Positions 7,165 to 14,420 of a stretch of 21,006 nt of DNA are shown in pieces. The stretch comes from Micrococcales bacterium UBA7472 (lineage in GTDB: Bacteria > Actinomycetota > Actinomycetes > Actinomycetales > Microbacteriaceae), in NCBI GenBank assembly GCA_002478545.1, contig DLOY01000026.1, positions 15,647 through 36,652 on the forward strand. Direction: 5' to 3'. Position numbers and translations under genes: made by a program. The notes below the pieces were generated by a model. The model did not search any database. It was given only the letters and a program-made list of their open reading frames with translations, and had not been told where the DNA came from. Numbering within the stretch: the stretch's first letter is position 1; each line of letters opens with the position of its first letter.

Positions 7165-8210
7165 GCGACCATTACGAAGCCCTAGGTGTGGGTCGCGATG
7201 CCAGCCAGGATGAAATCAAAAAGGCTTATCGCAGACTGGCACGCGAGTTACACCCAGACGTTAATCCCGACCCACAGGCATCCGAGCGCTTCAAGCTGGT
7301 CACTCACGCCTATGAGGTACTGTCTGATCCCAACGCCCGGGCTGAATACGACCGAGGCGGCACAGCCGGTTTTGGACTAGGAGATATTTTCGAATCCTTC
7401 TTCGGGGGTTCACCTCGTGGTCCGCGTTCCAGAGCTCAGCGCGGTCAAGACGCGTTGCTTCGAGTCGACTTGGATTTGCGCGAGAGCGTTTTTGGGGTTC
7501 AGAAGATCCTGACAATCGACACTGCCGTTCTTTGTGACACCTGCAACGGTTCGTGCTGTAAGCCAGGTACCGGCATTAAGACCTGTGACGTCTGTAGAGG
7601 TTCGGGTCAGATTCAGCGTCAGGTTCAATCATTCATGGGAACCATGGTTACCAGCGCACCCTGCGGGTCATGCCGTGGGACTGGTGAGGTGATTCCAGAC
7701 CCCTGCCCGAGCTGTCGAGGCCAGGGAAGAGTGCGCGCAAGAAGAGACCTGGAGCTAGAAATTCCAGCCGGAGTTTCAGATGGACTCCGCCTTCACCTAC
7801 CTGGGCAGGGTGAGGTCGGATTTGCAGGTGGGTCAAACGGCGACATTTACCTCGAGATTTCTGTAAGGCCAGACCCAGTCTTTGCTCGAGATGGCGATGA
7901 CCTGGTGGCTGTGCTTGAGGTACCGATGACCGATGCCGCTCTTGGTTGCGATGTGATGATTGAAACTTTTGATGGGGAGCGCAAGGTCAGCGTTGAAGCC
8001 GGTGCCCAGCACGGTGACACCATCCTGTTGCGAGGTCTCGGTGCTGCGCGACTAAGGAGCAAGGGCCGTGGAGATCTCAGGCTTGAAATCAAAATCCTTA
8101 CTCCCTCCAGATTGGACTCCAAACAGCGGAAGCTGCTTGCTGAGCTCAGAGGAATGTTCAAAAATGATGCGCCCAGACTTGGCTCCAGGCGATCTCGGGG
8201 TCGTTTCTAA
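7161..8210 (+). CDS. dnaJ: Chaperone DnaJ (hrcA-linked type)
   Basis: Hsp40 co-chaperone that stimulates DnaK ATPase and delivers substrates; 349 residues. Domains in order: J domain (about 3-66) with HPD at 31-33; a short Gly/Phe region (about 67-84, GFGLGDIFESFFGG); a zinc-binding region with four Cys pairs at 125/128, 142/145, 168/171 and 182/185; and the C-terminal substrate-binding domains with AGVSDGLRLHLPGQGE. The first zinc repeat is non-standard: CDTCNGSC has Cys132 where the CxxCxGxG motif has Gly, followed by another Cys. Actinobacteria commonly carry this hrcA-linked copy besides one in a dnaK cluster; no dnaK is in this window. It starts inside the hrcA stop (ATGA), so it should share CIRCE control. 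Confidence 0.96.
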   Translation: MSDHYEALGVGRDASQDEIKKAYRRLARELHPDVNPDPQASERFKLVTHAYEVLSDPNARAEYDRGGTAGFGLGDIFESFFGGSPRGPRSRAQRGQDALLRVDLDLRESVFGVQKILTIDTAVLCDTCNGSCCKPGTGIKTCDVCRGSGQIQRQVQSFMGTMVTSAPCGSCRGTGEVIPDPCPSCRGQGRVRARRDLELEIPAGVSDGLRLHLPGQGEVGFAGGSNGDIYLEISVRPDPVFARDGDDLVAVLEVPMTDAALGCDVMIETFDGERKVSVEAGAQHGDTILLRGLGAARLRSKGRGDLRLEIKILTPSRLDSKQRKLLAELRGMFKNDAPRLGSRRSRGRF

Positions 8211-8896
8211 TGCACTGGTTTTACGAACCAGACTTCGGCTTGGTCCAAACTCTCTCGCAGGAGACAAAACGACACCTTACGTCGCTTCGCGTGAGCGCCG
8301 CGGAGGAATTTGTCGTGACCGATGGCAAGGGGTCAAGCTGGCAGGTGCAGGCCGATTCTGGGGATGTGATATCAGCCGAGCAGCTCCAGGTTGCTGCGCT
8401 GCCAGCTGTTGGTTTCACCTTGGTGCAGGCTCTTGCAAAATCAGACCGCGATGAATTGGCGCTGCAGGCTTCAGTCGAGCTTGGTGCGACCGAGATTGTT
8501 CCCTGGCAGGCAGGACGTTCTATCGTGCGTTGGGATGCCAAGGCCGAGCGAAATAGGGAGCGGTGGCAGGCAATCGCCGTCGAATCCATGAAGCAGTCTC
8601 AGCGACCCTGGCTTGCAGAAGTTTTGCCGCTTGCAACAACCAAGCAGCTAAAGCCGAAGGGTATTGGATTAGTGCTTGATCCCAGAGCCAGCCTGACCCT
8701 GAACCAGGTGCCGGCAGCTGAGCACTACACGGTAGTGGTTGGTCCTGAAGGTGGCATCTCTTCGGAGGAGATCGACGCTTTGGTCGCAAATGGCTTTTCT
8801 ACGGTTCGGCTTGGTCATGGAGTACTCCGCGCTTCAACGGCTGGCCCCGCGGCAATCGCTGCCATTCAGCTACTTCACGGAGAGTTTCGCTCGTAG
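8210..8896 (+). CDS. rsmE: 16S rRNA (uracil-1498-N3)-methyltransferase RsmE
   Basis: SPOUT-class enzyme that methylates U1498 of 16S rRNA in the 30S subunit, using S-adenosylmethionine. The 228 residues fit the family. The N-terminal PUA-like part begins MHWFYEPDF. The C-terminal knot has VVVGPEGGISSEEIDAL and then LGHGVLRASTAGPAAIAAI, the SAM-binding and dimer motifs of RsmE. The more common version of the second motif is LGxRVLRxxTA, so GHG here is a small deviation. The start shares one base with the dnaJ stop (TAATG). The dnaJ-rsmE order is conserved in many Gram-positive bacteria. Confidence 0.95.
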   Translation: MHWFYEPDFGLVQTLSQETKRHLTSLRVSAAEEFVVTDGKGSSWQVQADSGDVISAEQLQVAALPAVGFTLVQALAKSDRDELALQASVELGATEIVPWQAGRSIVRWDAKAERNRERWQAIAVESMKQSQRPWLAEVLPLATTKQLKPKGIGLVLDPRASLTLNQVPAAEHYTVVVGPEGGISSEEIDALVANGFSTVRLGHGVLRASTAGPAAIAAIQLLHGEFRS

Positions 8897-8897
8897 T

Positions 8898-9230
8898 ATG
8901 AAGTCGGAGGAAACCTTGGACTGTATTTTTTGCAAAATTATCGCAGGTGAATTTGGCACTGAAATCTTGGCTGAAAACGAGCACGCAGTTGCCTTCCGCG
9001 ACATCCACCCGCAAGCCAAGGTCCACATCCTCTGTGTTCCAAGAACTCACACGCCAAACATCGGGGCTTTGGAAGACAATGAGGTTTTGAGCGGGCTATT
9101 TGCCCTGGTCAGAGTAGTGTCATCCAAGTTCACTGACGGTCAGTTCAGGTTGCAGTTCAACACAGGCGAGCGCGAGGGACAGTCTGTGTTTCACACCCAC
9201 GCTCATGTGCTGAGTGGCAAAGAGGGCTAG
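8898..9230 (+). CDS. HIT-family (histidine triad) nucleotide-binding protein
   Basis: Small nucleotide-binding hydrolase-type protein, probably acting on nucleoside phosphoramidates or adenylylated compounds; the true substrate is not known from sequence. It has 110 residues from the ATG at 8898. The N-terminus carries DCIFCKIIAGE, with the CxxC of Hint-type proteins, and the C-terminal motif HTHAHV is the histidine triad. The frame stays open far upstream into rsmE, but that part is not HIT sequence. There are two real start choices: ATG 8898, one base after the rsmE stop with GGAGAG 13 bases upstream, or TTG 8916, which has GGAGG (8906-8910) at a better distance and gives MDCIFCK. The stop overlaps the phoH GTG by one base. 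Confidence 0.92.
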   Translation: MKSEETLDCIFCKIIAGEFGTEILAENEHAVAFRDIHPQAKVHILCVPRTHTPNIGALEDNEVLSGLFALVRVVSSKFTDGQFRLQFNTGEREGQSVFHTHAHVLSGKEG

Positions 9231-10171
9231 TGCCGACAATTAGTTTTGAAATCCCACCGGTCGCTTTGATCGATTTATTGGGTCCGCAGGATCGCCTGCT
9301 TCGAAAGATCGAGACTGAGTATCCGGAGCTAAAGATTTCTAATCGTGGACACCAGTTCACCATTGAGGGTAGAAGTGAGTTGGCCGAGCATGCCAAGAGG
9401 CTTATTTTGGAATTGGTTGATGTTGTTAGGACAGGCGTGAAGCCAGATGAAAAGGTGCTCACCGAGAGCATACGCATCATTGAGAGCAATGAAGTTCCTG
9501 CGAAGGTTCTGGGCACCGGTGCAATAACCACGCCTGGCAAGGTGGTTCGAGCCAAGACACTTGGGCAGAAGGCTTATCTCAGTGAGATTGATGAGAACAC
9601 CATCACCTTTGGCATCGGTCCGGCCGGAACCGGAAAGACCTACCTGGCCGTTGCAAAGGCAGTAGCTGCGCTCTATTCGAAGCAAGTTAGTCGCATCATC
9701 TTGACTCGTCCCGCTGTTGAGGCAGGGGAGCGACTTGGGTTCCTACCTGGCACTCTCAGTGAAAAGATTGACCCCTACCTGCGCCCACTTTTTGATGCGC
9801 TGCAAGAAATGCTCGAGCCTGAGGCCACCGCACGGCTTGTTCAGTCGGGTGTGATTGAGGTTGCACCACTTGCTTATATGCGCGGCAGGACATTGAACGA
9901 CAGTTTCATCATTTTGGATGAGGCTCAAAACACTACGGCCGAGCAAATGAAGATGTTCCTGACCAGGTTGGGCTTTGGATCAAAGATGGTCATCACCGGC
10001 GATGTCACCCAGATCGACCTTCCCGGCGGCAAGTCCGGTCTGTCACTTGCCACCAGAATCCTGAAAGGCGTTGAGGGTATCTCTATTTCATCGCTTAGCT
10101 CTAAAGATGTTGTGAGACATGAGTTGGTCACTCGCATTGTCGATGCTTATGACAAAGTTGACTTCAAATGA
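9230..10171 (+). CDS. phoH: PhoH-like ATPase
   Basis: Cytoplasmic P-loop ATPase of the PhoH family, related to the helicase core and linked to RNA metabolism; the precise role is unsettled. It starts at GTG, sharing its first base with the last base of the HIT stop, with AGAGGG (9221-9226) as Shine-Dalgarno. The 313 residues comprise an N-terminal KH-like segment (about 15-80), then Walker A GPAGTGKT (130-137), the TRPAVEAGERLGFLPG block, MRGRTLND, and Walker B FIILDEAQ (226-233). All are intact. It is followed by ybeY with a 4-base overlap; phoH-ybeY-(CBS protein)-era is a very conserved bacterial order, which supports a shared role in RNA processing or ribosome maturation. Confidence 0.95.
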   Translation: MPTISFEIPPVALIDLLGPQDRLLRKIETEYPELKISNRGHQFTIEGRSELAEHAKRLILELVDVVRTGVKPDEKVLTESIRIIESNEVPAKVLGTGAITTPGKVVRAKTLGQKAYLSEIDENTITFGIGPAGTGKTYLAVAKAVAALYSKQVSRIILTRPAVEAGERLGFLPGTLSEKIDPYLRPLFDALQEMLEPEATARLVQSGVIEVAPLAYMRGRTLNDSFIILDEAQNTTAEQMKMFLTRLGFGSKMVITGDVTQIDLPGGKSGLSLATRILKGVEGISISSLSSKDVVRHELVTRIVDAYDKVDFK

Positions 10172-10623
10172 GCATTGAGATTTCAAATGAGACGGCTGTC
10201 GAAGTAAACACCGATCGTGTTTTGGCCTTGGCTAGTTTCGTTCGAGACGAGCTAAAGCTTCATCCTGGCGTTGATCTCGGGATCATATTCGTCGATGAGG
10301 AGCCAATGACCGAGCTCCATGTCAAGTGGATGGACGAACCCGGGCCAACCGACGTGCTGAGTTTTCCAATGGACGAGCTGAGGCCGGGTTCTGACCTGGT
10401 TCCGTCCCCGGAGGGAGTACTTGGGGACATCGTTGTCTGTCCCCAGGTGGCTTCCAAGCAGGCAGAGACCGCGGGACATCCGATGATGAATGAGATCTTG
10501 TTGCTAGTGACGCACGGCATTTTGCATCTTGTTGGATTCGACCACGCCGAACCAGATGAAGAGCGTGAGATGTTCGCGCTGCAGAAAGAACTTCTAGAGA
10601 AGTTCTACGGGAGTGAAGCTTGA
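10168..10623 (+). CDS. ybeY: Endoribonuclease YbeY (16S rRNA maturation factor)
   Basis: Zinc-dependent single-strand endoribonuclease involved in 16S rRNA 3'-end maturation and 70S quality control. The 151 residues are typical. The metal motif HGILHLVGFDH gives His116, His120 and His126, as in the family consensus HGxLHLxGxDH. The preceding TDVLSFPMDE (about 61-70) and LGDIVVCP (85-92) are the other conserved blocks. The start overlaps the phoH stop (ATGA), and the TGA stop overlaps the next gene's TTG, so it is coupled on both sides. Confidence 0.97.
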   Translation: MSIEISNETAVEVNTDRVLALASFVRDELKLHPGVDLGIIFVDEEPMTELHVKWMDEPGPTDVLSFPMDELRPGSDLVPSPEGVLGDIVVCPQVASKQAETAGHPMMNEILLLVTHGILHLVGFDHAEPDEEREMFALQKELLEKFYGSEA

Positions 10624-11678
10624 TAGAAACCCTTCTACTTATCGGGGCACTCGTACTTACCTCGCTTTTGGCAATCAGTCAGTCTTATCTGGAGCGAGAA
10701 GAGGACGCTCGAGCTGGTGCATTATCGGTTGCCAGGGCTTTTGTTCTCATCTCAGTGTCCGCTTTGCTTCTGGTGCTCTCCCCGGGTAACTCGATCGTCC
10801 TGGCATTTGGCATTCTTTTGGTTTGGTTCTTACAGCAGGCATTGGGGCGTTTGCTGGGAAGAGCATTTGGGGAAAGACTCACCGAACTAATGGATAGACC
10901 TATCTCTAGGTTTGCCAAGTTGGCCGCACCGATACGACTAGCGGTCCCCGAGGAGGCTGAGGAATACGAGCAGGAGCTTATTGACTCAGTTGAGGAGTTT
11001 TCGGAGACGGTGGTTCGCGAGGTTATGGTTCCGCGAGTTGATATGGAAGTAGTTCAGGCCGACCAGTCACTCGAGGCGGCTCTGAGCCTCTTCGTCTCAA
11101 CCGGGTATTCGAGACTCCCGGTCATTTCAGACGGCGTCGACGACGTGATCGGCGTGCTGTATCTAAAAGACCTCGCTCGGGTTACCCATCAGGATCCAAA
11201 GCTTCTGCAGTCCACAACTGCGGCGCAAGCGGCTAGAAAGCCCTTCTTCACACCTGAGTCCAAACCGGTTTCAGAGCTACTGCAGCTAATGCAGCAGGCT
11301 AAAACCCAGATCGCAATTGTGTCGGACGAGTACGGCGGAGTCGCTGGGATTGCAACCGTGGAAGACCTGATCGAGGAGCTAGTCGGTGAAATCGTCGACG
11401 AATATGACCGCGAAGAATCGGAGATCGAGCTTGTCGGTGATGATCTCTTCCGGGTGAATCCAAGAGTCACTCTCGATGAACTTTCCGAGCACTGTGAGAT
11501 CGAGCTTGAAGACGAGGACGTTGACACCGTTGCCGGGTTGTTGATTAAGGCCCTTGGTGAATTGCCTAAGGGCGGAGAGGTGGTCTCCTCTCATGGCCTT
11601 GAACTAACCGCCGAACGAGTGGATGCCAAGCGTGGTCGAGTCATGAGTATTTTGGTTAGAAAGCTTGGCGATGACTAA
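10620..11678 (+). CDS. CBS-domain membrane protein, CorC/HlyC family (hemolysin-like)
   Basis: Membrane-anchored protein with paired CBS domains, of the group annotated as hemolysin-like or CorC-type; some members are linked to Mg2+ transport, but the role here is not known. It starts at TTG, overlapping the ybeY stop (TTGA), with GGAG at 10610-10613 as Shine-Dalgarno. The 352 residues have three hydrophobic segments (about 2-20, 37-53, 58-75), then a linker, the hallmark VMVPRVDM (135-142), two CBS repeats to about residue 260 (including GVLYLKDL and IVSDEYGGVAGIATVEDL), and a C-terminal CorC/transporter-associated domain. The membrane part is short: I do not see a full CNNM/DUF21 domain, which normally fills about 180 residues. 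The last 8 bases overlap era. Confidence 0.9.
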   Translation: MIETLLLIGALVLTSLLAISQSYLEREEDARAGALSVARAFVLISVSALLLVLSPGNSIVLAFGILLVWFLQQALGRLLGRAFGERLTELMDRPISRFAKLAAPIRLAVPEEAEEYEQELIDSVEEFSETVVREVMVPRVDMEVVQADQSLEAALSLFVSTGYSRLPVISDGVDDVIGVLYLKDLARVTHQDPKLLQSTTAAQAARKPFFTPESKPVSELLQLMQQAKTQIAIVSDEYGGVAGIATVEDLIEELVGEIVDEYDREESEIELVGDDLFRVNPRVTLDELSEHCEIELEDEDVDTVAGLLIKALGELPKGGEVVSSHGLELTAERVDAKRGRVMSILVRKLGDD

Positions 11679-12543
11679 GTCCGGCTTCGCGAGTTTCGTC
11701 GGAAGACCGAATGTTGGCAAATCAACTTTAACTAACGCTTTGGTGGGGGAGAAGATCGCCATCACCTCCTCAAGGCCACAGACTACTCGCAAGGCCATTA
11801 GAGGGATCGTGAGTCGCCCTGCAGGACAACTCGTTTTGGTTGACCTTCCAGGTGTGCATCGTCCCAGGACTTTGCTCGGCGAGCGTTTGAATGACTTGGT
11901 TCACTCAACCCTGAGTGAAGTCGACCTAATCGCATTCTGCACTCCAGCTAACGAGAAGTTAGGGCCTGGAGACGAACGCCTAATTGCTGAGATCCAAAAG
12001 TTTCCTAAAGCAAAGAAGATTGCGATTGTGACCAAGACGGACTCGGTGTCCAAAGAGCGATTGCTCGAGCACCTTTTGGCTCTGGGGCAACTCGCGGACT
12101 TTTCCGAAATTGTTCCAGTTTCGGCGCTGACTGGCGATCAGGTCGATCTGCTCGCTGAGTTAATGATCAACCTGTTGCCTGAGGGCCCGCTGCTATACCC
12201 TTCCGAGGTCGCTACCGATGAATCGGTCGAGGACCGCATTTGCGAGACGATTCGTGAAAAGGCACTTGAGAAACTAAACGATGAGTTACCTCACTCGCTT
12301 GCGGTGACCTTGGATGAGTTTGATCAACAGGCGGGCAGGGTTTTTGCCTCAGTCTGGGTGGAGCGGGATTCCCAAAAGGGGATAGTTATCGGTAAAGCCG
12401 GCTCGGTGCTGAAGGCAATCGGTTCTGAGGCGCGCGCTGAACTAGCAGAGCTAATCGGTAGGCCTATATATCTTTCGCTCCAGGTTCGAGTTGCCAAGGA
12501 GTGGCAACGTGATCCCAAACAGCTTGGAAAGCTCGGCTTCTAG
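11671..12543 (+). CDS. era: GTPase Era
   Basis: Essential Ras-like GTPase that binds the 3' end of 16S rRNA and acts in 30S assembly. From the ATG at 11671 it has 290 residues. G1 is GRPNVGKS (11-18), followed by the SRPQTTR switch region, G3 DLPGVH, and G4 TKTD, the variant I associate with actinobacterial Era in place of NKxD. The C-terminal KH domain carries GIVIGKAGSVLKAIG and ends with LQVRVAKEWQRD. An in-frame TTG at 11665 would only add two residues. AGAAAG at 11658-11663 may serve as the Shine-Dalgarno. It overlaps the CBS gene by 8 bases. No terminator is seen directly after the stop before the leucine leader. Confidence 0.97.
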   Translation: MTKSGFASFVGRPNVGKSTLTNALVGEKIAITSSRPQTTRKAIRGIVSRPAGQLVLVDLPGVHRPRTLLGERLNDLVHSTLSEVDLIAFCTPANEKLGPGDERLIAEIQKFPKAKKIAIVTKTDSVSKERLLEHLLALGQLADFSEIVPVSALTGDQVDLLAELMINLLPEGPLLYPSEVATDESVEDRICETIREKALEKLNDELPHSLAVTLDEFDQQAGRVFASVWVERDSQKGIVIGKAGSVLKAIGSEARAELAELIGRPIYLSLQVRVAKEWQRDPKQLGKLGF

Positions 12544-12560
12544 AGCTTTACTCGTTTTGG

Positions 12561-12569
12561 TGCTAGCCT
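12561..12569 (+). promoter_or_regulatory. Candidate extended -10 promoter for leucine leader/leuA
   Basis: TGC-TAGCCT is an extended -10 element, with TAGCCT matching the TAnnnT pattern of actinobacterial promoters. It ends 6 bases before the A of the leader ATG at 12576, the spacing that gives a leaderless transcript starting at that A. No good -35 is visible for it. An alternative promoter is TTGGAA (12524-12529), 17 bases, TTTACT (12547-12552), giving a start near 12559. Confidence 0.45.
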
Positions 12570-12575
12570 TTCGAT

Positions 12576-12617
12576 ATGCGTTTCGCTCTCCTGCTTAGGG
12601 GCCGCGACGAGGCCTAA
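12576..12617 (+). CDS. leuL: Leucine attenuator leader peptide (13 residues)
   Basis: ATG to TAA encodes MRFALLLRGRDEA. Three consecutive leucine codons (CTC CTG CTT, 12588-12596) lie in a 13-codon ORF immediately upstream of leuA, which makes the first committed step of leucine synthesis. The last codons and the stop lie in the 5' arm and loop of a strong hairpin (12602-12639). This is the classical layout of ribosome-mediated attenuation, known for leucine and tryptophan operons including those of actinobacteria. There is no clear Shine-Dalgarno, but a leaderless start is possible (extended -10 at 12561-12569). The peptide would have no function apart from its translation sensing leucyl-tRNA. 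The call rests on layout and codon content, not on homology search. Confidence 0.75.
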   Translation: MRFALLLRGRDEA

Positions 12618-12639
12618 ATCTCGGCCCTTCTCGTCGCGG
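12602..12639 (+). promoter_or_regulatory. leuA leader hairpin (putative attenuator)
   Basis: CCGCGACGAG (12602-12611) pairs perfectly with CTCGTCGCGG (12630-12639). The stem can be extended inside by GCC (12612-12614) with GGC (12623-12625). It is followed by AGCTTTCTGTT, a weak U-rich tail. A competing 5-bp pairing GGGCC (12599-12603)/GGCCC (12623-12627) would break the base of the stem. A ribosome stalled on the Leu codons at 12588-12596 would cover the 5' arm. Whether the hairpin ends transcription or acts otherwise on leuA expression is inference. Confidence 0.75.
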
Positions 12640-12669
12640 AGCTTTCTGTTGGCCAATTCAATTTTTAGC

Positions 12670-12675
12670 GGAGAG
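12670..12675 (+). promoter_or_regulatory. Shine-Dalgarno of leuA
   Basis: GGAGAG lies 5 bases before the ATG at 12681. It is outside the leader hairpin, so a direct block of initiation by that hairpin is less likely than premature termination. Confidence 0.75.
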
Positions 12676-12680
12676 AAGAA

Positions 12681-14408
12681 ATGAAGAACCATCAAAAACC
12701 ATCCAAGATGCCATTTGGCCGTTATGTGCCATTTCACGAGCAAATCACTGTTGACCTACCGGATCGCACCTGGCCAACCAAGCGCATCGAGGTTGCACCT
12801 CGTTGGTGCGCAGTTGACCTGCGAGATGGCAATCAAGCGCTGATCGATCCAATGAGTCCAGAACGGAAGTTGAAGATGTTTCAGCTTTTGGTTCAGATGG
12901 GATACAAGGAGATTGAGGTTGGATTCCCATCGGCATCTCAAACCGATTTTGATTTCGTTCGCATATTGATTGAAGAGGGGCACATTCCTGAAGATGTCAC
13001 GATTCAGGTGTTGACCCAGTCGAGAGATCACCTGATCGAGCGTACTTTTGAATCGCTTCGCGGTGCCAAGCGGGCCATCGTTCACTTCTATAACTCAACT
13101 TCAGTGCTGCAGCGACGGGTAGTTTTTGGTCAAGACAAGGAGGGCATCAAGCAAATCGCGCTGGATGCCGCAAGAAAGTGCCTGAGTCTTGAGTCAACTC
13201 TTCCTGGAACAGAGATTTTCTACGAGTACTCCCCAGAATCCTTCACGGGCACAGAGTTGGAGTACGCGGTCGAGGTTTGTAATGCTGTTGCTTCGGTCAT
13301 CAAGCCAACCCCTGAGCGAAAGCTCATTATCAATCTGCCAGCCACGGTGGAGATGATTACCCCAAACATTTATGCCGACTCCATTGAGTGGATGTCGCGC
13401 AACCTGGAGCCTCGTGAATCTATCTTGCTCTCATTGCACCCGCACAACGACCGCGGAACTGCAGTAGCGGCAGCAGAACTTGGTTACATGGCCGGCGCAG
13501 ACCGTATCGAGGGATGCCTGTTTGGTAACGGTGAGAGAACTGGAAACGTAGACCTAGTCACGCTAGGGCTGAATCTTTTCTCGCAGGGGATCGATCCGCA
13601 GATTGATTTCTCCGACATTGATCAAATCAAGCGAACCGTTGAGTATTGCAACCAGCTACCGGTTCCCGAACGCTCACCCTACGGTGGCGATTTGGTCTAT
13701 ACCGCCTTCTCTGGATCCCACCAGGACGCTATCAAGAAGGGCTTTGAGCACCTGCACAAAGATGCAGCGGCTGCTGGGGTTTCGGTTGATGAATTCACCT
13801 GGGCCGTCCCATACCTGCCGATTGATCCGAAGGATGTTGGCCGAAGCTACGAGGCTGTGATCCGTGTCAACTCCCAATCAGGAAAGGGTGGAGTTGCCTA
13901 CCTGCTGAAGACTGATCACAACCTAGATCTGCCAAGAAAACTTCAGATTGAGTTCTCTCGCGTGGTTCAAGGTCACACTGACTCTTCTGGAGGCGAGGTC
14001 ACCTCTGATGCGTTGTGGCAGATTTTCATGGACGAGTATCTTCCCGCTACAGATCCAGCTCTGAAATGGGGTCGTTTTGAACTCAAGCGCATGCGCACGG
14101 AGTCGAATATGGATGGTGAGGTCAACCTAAGCGTCACCCTTCGCGATGGCACTGGGGAGCTGGACTCTCTCGGAGTCGGAAATGGACCAATCTCTGCATT
14201 CATTGACATCCTGAACAAGCAGGGGGTCGAGTTGAGGTTGCTTGATTATGTTGAACACACGCTCGCTCAGGGTGGGGACGCGCTGGCAGCCGCCTACATC
14301 GAGATTGAAATAAACGGAAAGAATCTCTGGGGTGTCGGAATTGATGGAGACATCTCGACAGCATCACTCAAGGCTTTGATATCAGCTGTAAACAGAGCAC
14401 TGAGGTAA
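12681..14408 (+). CDS. leuA: 2-isopropylmalate synthase
   Basis: Condenses acetyl-CoA with 2-oxoisovalerate in the first step of leucine biosynthesis. The 575 residues and the N-terminus (PFHEQITVDLPDRTWP) fit the longer actinobacterial type. The TIM-barrel catalytic domain has RDGNQ (48-52), the metal-binding LHPHNDRG, and GNGERTGNVDL. The linker continues to about 430, and the C-terminal LeuA allosteric domain (about 440-575, GGEVTSDALWQIF onward) is the leucine feedback site. The start is clear from the Shine-Dalgarno at 12670-12675. It is the only amino-acid biosynthesis gene in the window and the one preceded by its own leader, so it should be controlled both by feedback and by attenuation. 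Confidence 0.97.
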   Translation: MKNHQKPSKMPFGRYVPFHEQITVDLPDRTWPTKRIEVAPRWCAVDLRDGNQALIDPMSPERKLKMFQLLVQMGYKEIEVGFPSASQTDFDFVRILIEEGHIPEDVTIQVLTQSRDHLIERTFESLRGAKRAIVHFYNSTSVLQRRVVFGQDKEGIKQIALDAARKCLSLESTLPGTEIFYEYSPESFTGTELEYAVEVCNAVASVIKPTPERKLIINLPATVEMITPNIYADSIEWMSRNLEPRESILLSLHPHNDRGTAVAAAELGYMAGADRIEGCLFGNGERTGNVDLVTLGLNLFSQGIDPQIDFSDIDQIKRTVEYCNQLPVPERSPYGGDLVYTAFSGSHQDAIKKGFEHLHKDAAAAGVSVDEFTWAVPYLPIDPKDVGRSYEAVIRVNSQSGKGGVAYLLKTDHNLDLPRKLQIEFSRVVQGHTDSSGGEVTSDALWQIFMDEYLPATDPALKWGRFELKRMRTESNMDGEVNLSVTLRDGTGELDSLGVGNGPISAFIDILNKQGVELRLLDYVEHTLAQGGDALAAAYIEIEINGKNLWGVGIDGDISTASLKALISAVNRALR

Positions 14409-14420
14409 CCAGGAAGCACC

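Noticed and set aside
8221..8589. 122-codon minus-strand and 128-codon plus-strand open frames over the dnaJ/rsmE junction
   Set aside because: Both overlap well-supported conserved genes in other frames; no motif or context supports them.
8739..8897. Extended N-terminus of the HIT protein from ATG 8739
   Set aside because: This part lies over the RsmE SAM-binding motif and does not resemble HIT proteins; it is an open-frame accident.
11665..11670. Alternative era start at TTG 11665
   Set aside because: An ATG two codons later suits the family N-terminus equally well and is the stronger start codon.
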